NCBI RefSeq assembly: GCF_030866785.1
Contig: NZ_CP133018.1
Coordinates: forward strand, 4,092,001 to 4,156,000
Source: Agromyces protaetiae
GTDB taxonomy: Bacteria; Actinomycetota; Actinomycetes; Actinomycetales; Microbacteriaceae
Direction of reading: 5' to 3'
DNA length: 64,000 nt
Positions 61,283 through 64,000 of the stretch are shown piece after piece. The notes beneath the pieces are model-generated. The model searched no databases and was not told the origin of the DNA. It worked only from the letters and a program-made list of their open reading frames with translations. Every line of letters starts with the position of its first letter. The first letter of the stretch is position 1. The position numbers and the translations under genes were made by a program.

Positions 61283-61810
61283 ATGACGCGAGCGGAACCC
61301 GCGGGGGACGCCGCGCAGCCGTTCCGGGTGTCCTTCGTGTGCACGGGCAACATCTGCCGTTCGCCGATGGCCGCGGTCGTGCTGCGGTCCCTTGCCGAAC
61401 GCGAAGGCCTCGACGGTGCCCTCGCGATCGAATCCGCCGCGACCGGTGACTGGCACGTCGGCGAGCGCGCCGACCATCGCACGCTCGACGCGCTCGGCCG
61501 CGCCGGGTACGACGGCTCGTCGCACCGCGCCAGGCAGTTCGATCCCGGCCGGTTCCCGATGCTCGACCTCGTCGTCGCGTTCGACCGCGGACAGGCGCGG
61601 ATCCTGCGCAACTGGGCGCGCAGCCTCCTCGACCAGCAGAAGGTGCGGCTGCTGCTCGAGTTCGACGGCGACCTCGCCCCGCTGCAGGACGTACCCGACC
61701 CGTATTACTCCGACGCGGAAACCTTCGACCGAGTTCTTGGGATGATAGAGCGGTCGACGCAGTCGCTGTTCCGACAACTCGCACCAGCTCTCAGACAAGG
61801 AATCCGCTAG
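61283..61810 (+). CDS. Low-molecular-weight protein tyrosine phosphatase
   Basis: 175 aa, ATG 61283. Catalytic P-loop 'CTGNICRSP' with Cys20 and Arg26, general acid Asp in 'DVPDPYYSD'. 'WDHV'-like 'TGDWHVGERADHRTLDALGRAGYD' and 'DLVVAFDRGQARILRNWA' are conserved in the family. It ends at 61810, the base before the purB ATG, so the two are one transcript. Wzb/PtpA-type role is possible. Confidence 0.94.
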   Translation: MTRAEPAGDAAQPFRVSFVCTGNICRSPMAAVVLRSLAEREGLDGALAIESAATGDWHVGERADHRTLDALGRAGYDGSSHRARQFDPGRFPMLDLVVAFDRGQARILRNWARSLLDQQKVRLLLEFDGDLAPLQDVPDPYYSDAETFDRVLGMIERSTQSLFRQLAPALRQGIR

Positions 61811-63181
61811 ATGTCGCTGCCTCCCCAACCGCTCAGCCCCCTCGACGGACGCTATCGCGGGGCGGTGGGCGAGCTCGGCGAGCACCTCTCCGAGGCCGGC
61901 CTCAACCGGGCGCGGGTGCAGGTCGAGATCGAGTGGCTCATCGCGCAGACCGACCGTGGATTCTTCGGCACCTCGCCCCTCGACGCCGAGCAGAAGGCGT
62001 CACTGCGGCAGATCGTCGCCGACTTCGGCCAGGCCGACATCGACGAGCTCGCCACGCTCGAGGCCACCACGCGCCACGACGTGAAGGCCGTCGAGTACTA
62101 CGTGCGCCGCCGCCTCGCCGAGCGCGGGCTCGCCGAGCTCACGCACTTCGCGTGCACCAGTGAGGACATCAACAACCTCTCCTACGCCATCACCGTGCGC
62201 GACGCGGTGCGCGAGGTCTGGCTGCCCAAGCTCACCACCGTCATCGAGGCCCTCGCCGCGCTCGCGCGCGAGCACCGCGACGCCTCGATGCTCTCGCGCA
62301 CCCACGGTCAGCCAGCGACGCCGACGACCATGGGCAAGGAGCTCGCGGTGTTCGCCCACCGGCTGCGCCGCATCGAGCTGCAGATCCAGGCGACCGAGTA
62401 CCTCGGCAAGTTCTCGGGTGCGACGGGCACCTTCTCGGCGCACGTCGTCGCGGTTCCGGATGTCTCGTGGCCCGAGGTCTCGCGCGAGTTCGTGGAGTCG
62501 CTCGGGCTCACGTGGAACCCGCTGACCACGCAGATCGAGTCGCACGACTGGCAGGCCGAGCTGTACGGCCGGGTCTCGCACGCGAACCGCGTGCTGCACA
62601 ACCTCGCGACCGACATCTGGACGTACATCTCCATCGGCTACTTCCGGCAGATCCCGGCCCCCGGCGCGACCGGGTCGTCGACCATGCCGCACAAGGTCAA
62701 CCCGATCCGGTTCGAGAACGCCGAGGCGAACCTCGAGCTGTCGTCGGCGGTGCTCGACTCGCTCGCGGCGACGCTCGTGACCTCGCGGCTGCAGCGCGAT
62801 CTCACCGACTCGAGCGCGCAGCGCAACATCGGGGTCGGGTTCGGGCACTCGCTGCTCGCGCTCGACAACATCCAGCGCGGACTCGGCGAGATCGACCTCG
62901 ACCGCGACGTGCTGCTCGCCGACCTCGATGCGAACTGGGAGGTGCTCGGCGAGGCCATCCAGACCGTGATCCGCGCCGAGGTGGTGGCCGGTCGTTCGAG
63001 CATCGCCGACCCGTACGCGCTGCTCAAAGAGCTCACGCGCGGCAAGCGCGTCGGCGGCGAGGAGCTCGCGGCGTTCGTGTCGGGACTCGACATCGGCGAC
63101 GACGCGAAGCAGCGCCTGCTCGCGCTCACGCCCGCGGGCTACATCGGCCTCGCCGCGGAGCTCGTCGACGCCCTCGGCTGA
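61811..63181 (+). CDS. purB: Adenylosuccinate lyase
   Basis: 456 aa, ATG 61811 immediately after the phosphatase stop. The fumarase/aspartase-family signature 'GSSTMPHKVNP' is at about 287-297; 'SRTHGQPATPTTMGKELAVFAHRL' holds the catalytic His; 'TSEDINNLSYAI' marks the adenylosuccinate lyase type. It acts twice in purine synthesis, releasing fumarate from SAICAR and adenylosuccinate. Length and motifs equal the E. coli type. Confidence 0.97.
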   Translation: MSLPPQPLSPLDGRYRGAVGELGEHLSEAGLNRARVQVEIEWLIAQTDRGFFGTSPLDAEQKASLRQIVADFGQADIDELATLEATTRHDVKAVEYYVRRRLAERGLAELTHFACTSEDINNLSYAITVRDAVREVWLPKLTTVIEALAALAREHRDASMLSRTHGQPATPTTMGKELAVFAHRLRRIELQIQATEYLGKFSGATGTFSAHVVAVPDVSWPEVSREFVESLGLTWNPLTTQIESHDWQAELYGRVSHANRVLHNLATDIWTYISIGYFRQIPAPGATGSSTMPHKVNPIRFENAEANLELSSAVLDSLAATLVTSRLQRDLTDSSAQRNIGVGFGHSLLALDNIQRGLGEIDLDRDVLLADLDANWEVLGEAIQTVIRAEVVAGRSSIADPYALLKELTRGKRVGGEELAAFVSGLDIGDDAKQRLLALTPAGYIGLAAELVDALG

Positions 63182-63193
63182 GCGCCGCCCGGG

Positions 63194-63529
63194 TCAGTGG
63201 CCGCGGTCGGCGGGCGGGGGGTTCTCAGGGTCGGCCGGGCCGGCGGATCCTTCGCCGGCGTCCGGCGGCGTCACGGTTCCGGGATTCTCGGCGAGCTCGG
63301 CCCGCTCCGAGGCATCCGGCTTGATCGCCATCTGCAAGAGCGCCAGCACGACGAGCACGATGATGAACACGCCGCCCGCGCCGATCAGGGTGAGCGTCCA
63401 GTCACGCGTCACCATCAGCGTGACGAGGCCGACGAAGATCGCCGCGATCGCGGCGCCGCCGACGTACTCCATCGGCCGCAGCACCTCGCGGCGGCTGGGC
63501 TGGTACCGGTCCTCGGGCTGCTGGGTCAC
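63194..63529 (-). CDS. Small two-helix membrane protein
   Basis: 111 aa from GTG 63529, which overlaps the HdeD-like stop by 4 bp (GTGA). 'VGGAAIAAIFVGLVTLMVT' and 'WTLTLIGAGGVFIIVLVVLALLQMAI' are two membrane helices. A Pro/Glu-rich cytosolic tail follows. No known function; common in actinomycetes behind HdeD-like genes. Confidence 0.8.
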   Translation of the reverse strand: MTQQPEDRYQPSRREVLRPMEYVGGAAIAAIFVGLVTLMVTRDWTLTLIGAGGVFIIVLVVLALLQMAIKPDASERAELAENPGTVTPPDAGEGSAGPADPENPPPADRGH

Positions 63530-64000
63530 GACTGCTCCGATCCGGATGCCTCGGAGCGATTGCCGGCCGTGCGGGCCGCGCCACTCCATTTGAGCGAGAA
63601 GCCCCCGATCATGAGCAGCACGCCGACGATCACGAGGTACGCCCCGAGCAGGCCGACGATGCTCACCGCGTCGAGGGGGAAGATGAGGAACACGATGGCG
63701 GCGAGCGCGGTCGCGGCGCCGACCGTCACCCAGTCACGCGATGCGGACGCGCGGCCGCGTGCGCGGAGACCGGCGATGAGTTCGACGATGCCCGTGACGG
63801 CCGCCCACGAGATGACGAGGACGACGAGGAACGCGACACTCGGGGGCATGATCAGGGCGAGCACGCCGGCGATCGCGGTGAGCAGCCCGTTGGCGGCGAA
63901 GAGCGCGCGGATGAGCCGGTCGTCGATGAGCCGAATCGACATCGCGCCCGTGAACAGGCCGGAGACGACGGCCCAGACACCGAACACGGCGAGGCCAAGC
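63526..64000 (-). CDS. HdeD/DUF308-like membrane protein, 5' end cut by window edge
   Basis: The frame is open to the last base. A GTG at 63987 is possible, but 'LGLAVFGVWAVVSG' continues upstream with membrane character, so the true start lies outside. Segments 'AALFAANGLLTAIAGVLALIM', 'VAFLVVLVISWAAVTGIVELIAGL', 'VGAATALAAIVFLIFPLDAVSIVGLLGAYLVIVGVLLMIGGFSL' match HdeD-type repeats. In enterobacteria HdeD is linked to acid resistance; elsewhere the role is unknown. Confidence 0.8.
   Translation of the reverse strand, partial: LGLAVFGVWAVVSGLFTGAMSIRLIDDRLIRALFAANGLLTAIAGVLALIMPPSVAFLVVLVISWAAVTGIVELIAGLRARGRASASRDWVTVGAATALAAIVFLIFPLDAVSIVGLLGAYLVIVGVLLMIGGFSLKWSGAARTAGNRSEASGSEQS

Noticed and set aside
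1..64000. tRNA, rRNA, insertion sequence or prophage
   Set aside because: No cloverleaf-like sequence, rRNA core, transposase motif or phage structural gene was recognised; the XRE/TetR switch alone is not enough for a prophage.

Overview
The window is about 70% G+C, with codons ending mostly in G or C. It has many GTG and some TTG starts and several promoters that fire directly at the start codon. Together with LAxTG/LPxTG surface proteins, Zn-free ribosomal paralogues and CUT1-type sugar importers, this points to a high-GC actinomycete. Gene style suggests Microbacteriaceae, for example an Agromyces or Microbacterium relative; that placement is inference. No rRNA, tRNA, CRISPR array, insertion sequence or prophage was seen.

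Left part (1-8.7 kb): a carbohydrate-acid and arabinoside module. It holds the end of a DeoR-type regulator, an OtnC-like aldolase and OtnK-like kinase (3-oxo-tetronate route), a divergent COG4091-type dehydrogenase overlapping a GH51 arabinofuranosidase, and an ABC sugar importer behind a 35-bp palindrome. 8.7-16.4 kb is mixed: a decaying 23-bp tandem repeat, an LPDTG surface protein, VanZ-like and ElaA-like genes, an XRE/TetR regulator pair with twin operators, LysR plus L-serine dehydratase, and a FadR-type regulator overlapping a TauE/SafE permease.

Centre (16.6-26.8 kb): the most interesting locus. A BadF/MurK-type kinase, two permeases, a lipoprotein binding protein and MurQ etherase read leftward. 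A beta-lactamase-fold hydrolase, an RpiR (MurR-like) regulator and a large sortase-anchored beta-lactamase-fold hydrolase read rightward. I read this as salvage of N-acetylmuramic acid or muropeptides using an ABC importer and a kinase instead of a PTS. Then come a secreted RHS protein, a sortase-anchored M14 carboxypeptidase and a secreted trypsin-like protease (26.9-34.8 kb), so the surface and degradation theme continues.

Right part (35-64 kb): mostly housekeeping and transport. It includes a glutamine amidotransferase with a catalytically defective beta-lactamase-fold lipoprotein, a PIF1-like helicase, a CopD-CtaG fusion, HU, rpmB-rpmG-rpsN, a glycine betaine importer, glutamate decarboxylase with a YrhK-like membrane protein, a Zur-controlled zinc importer operon (znuA-C-B-B-zur), a branched-chain 2-oxoacid dehydrogenase operon, HisC, a holin-like membrane protein, an alpha/beta hydrolase paired with a small helical protein, a low-molecular-weight tyrosine phosphatase next to purB, and an HdeD-like gene cut by the window edge.

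All start sites, operators and promoters were read by eye from the sequence. No database search or folding program was run, so family names rest on motif recognition.
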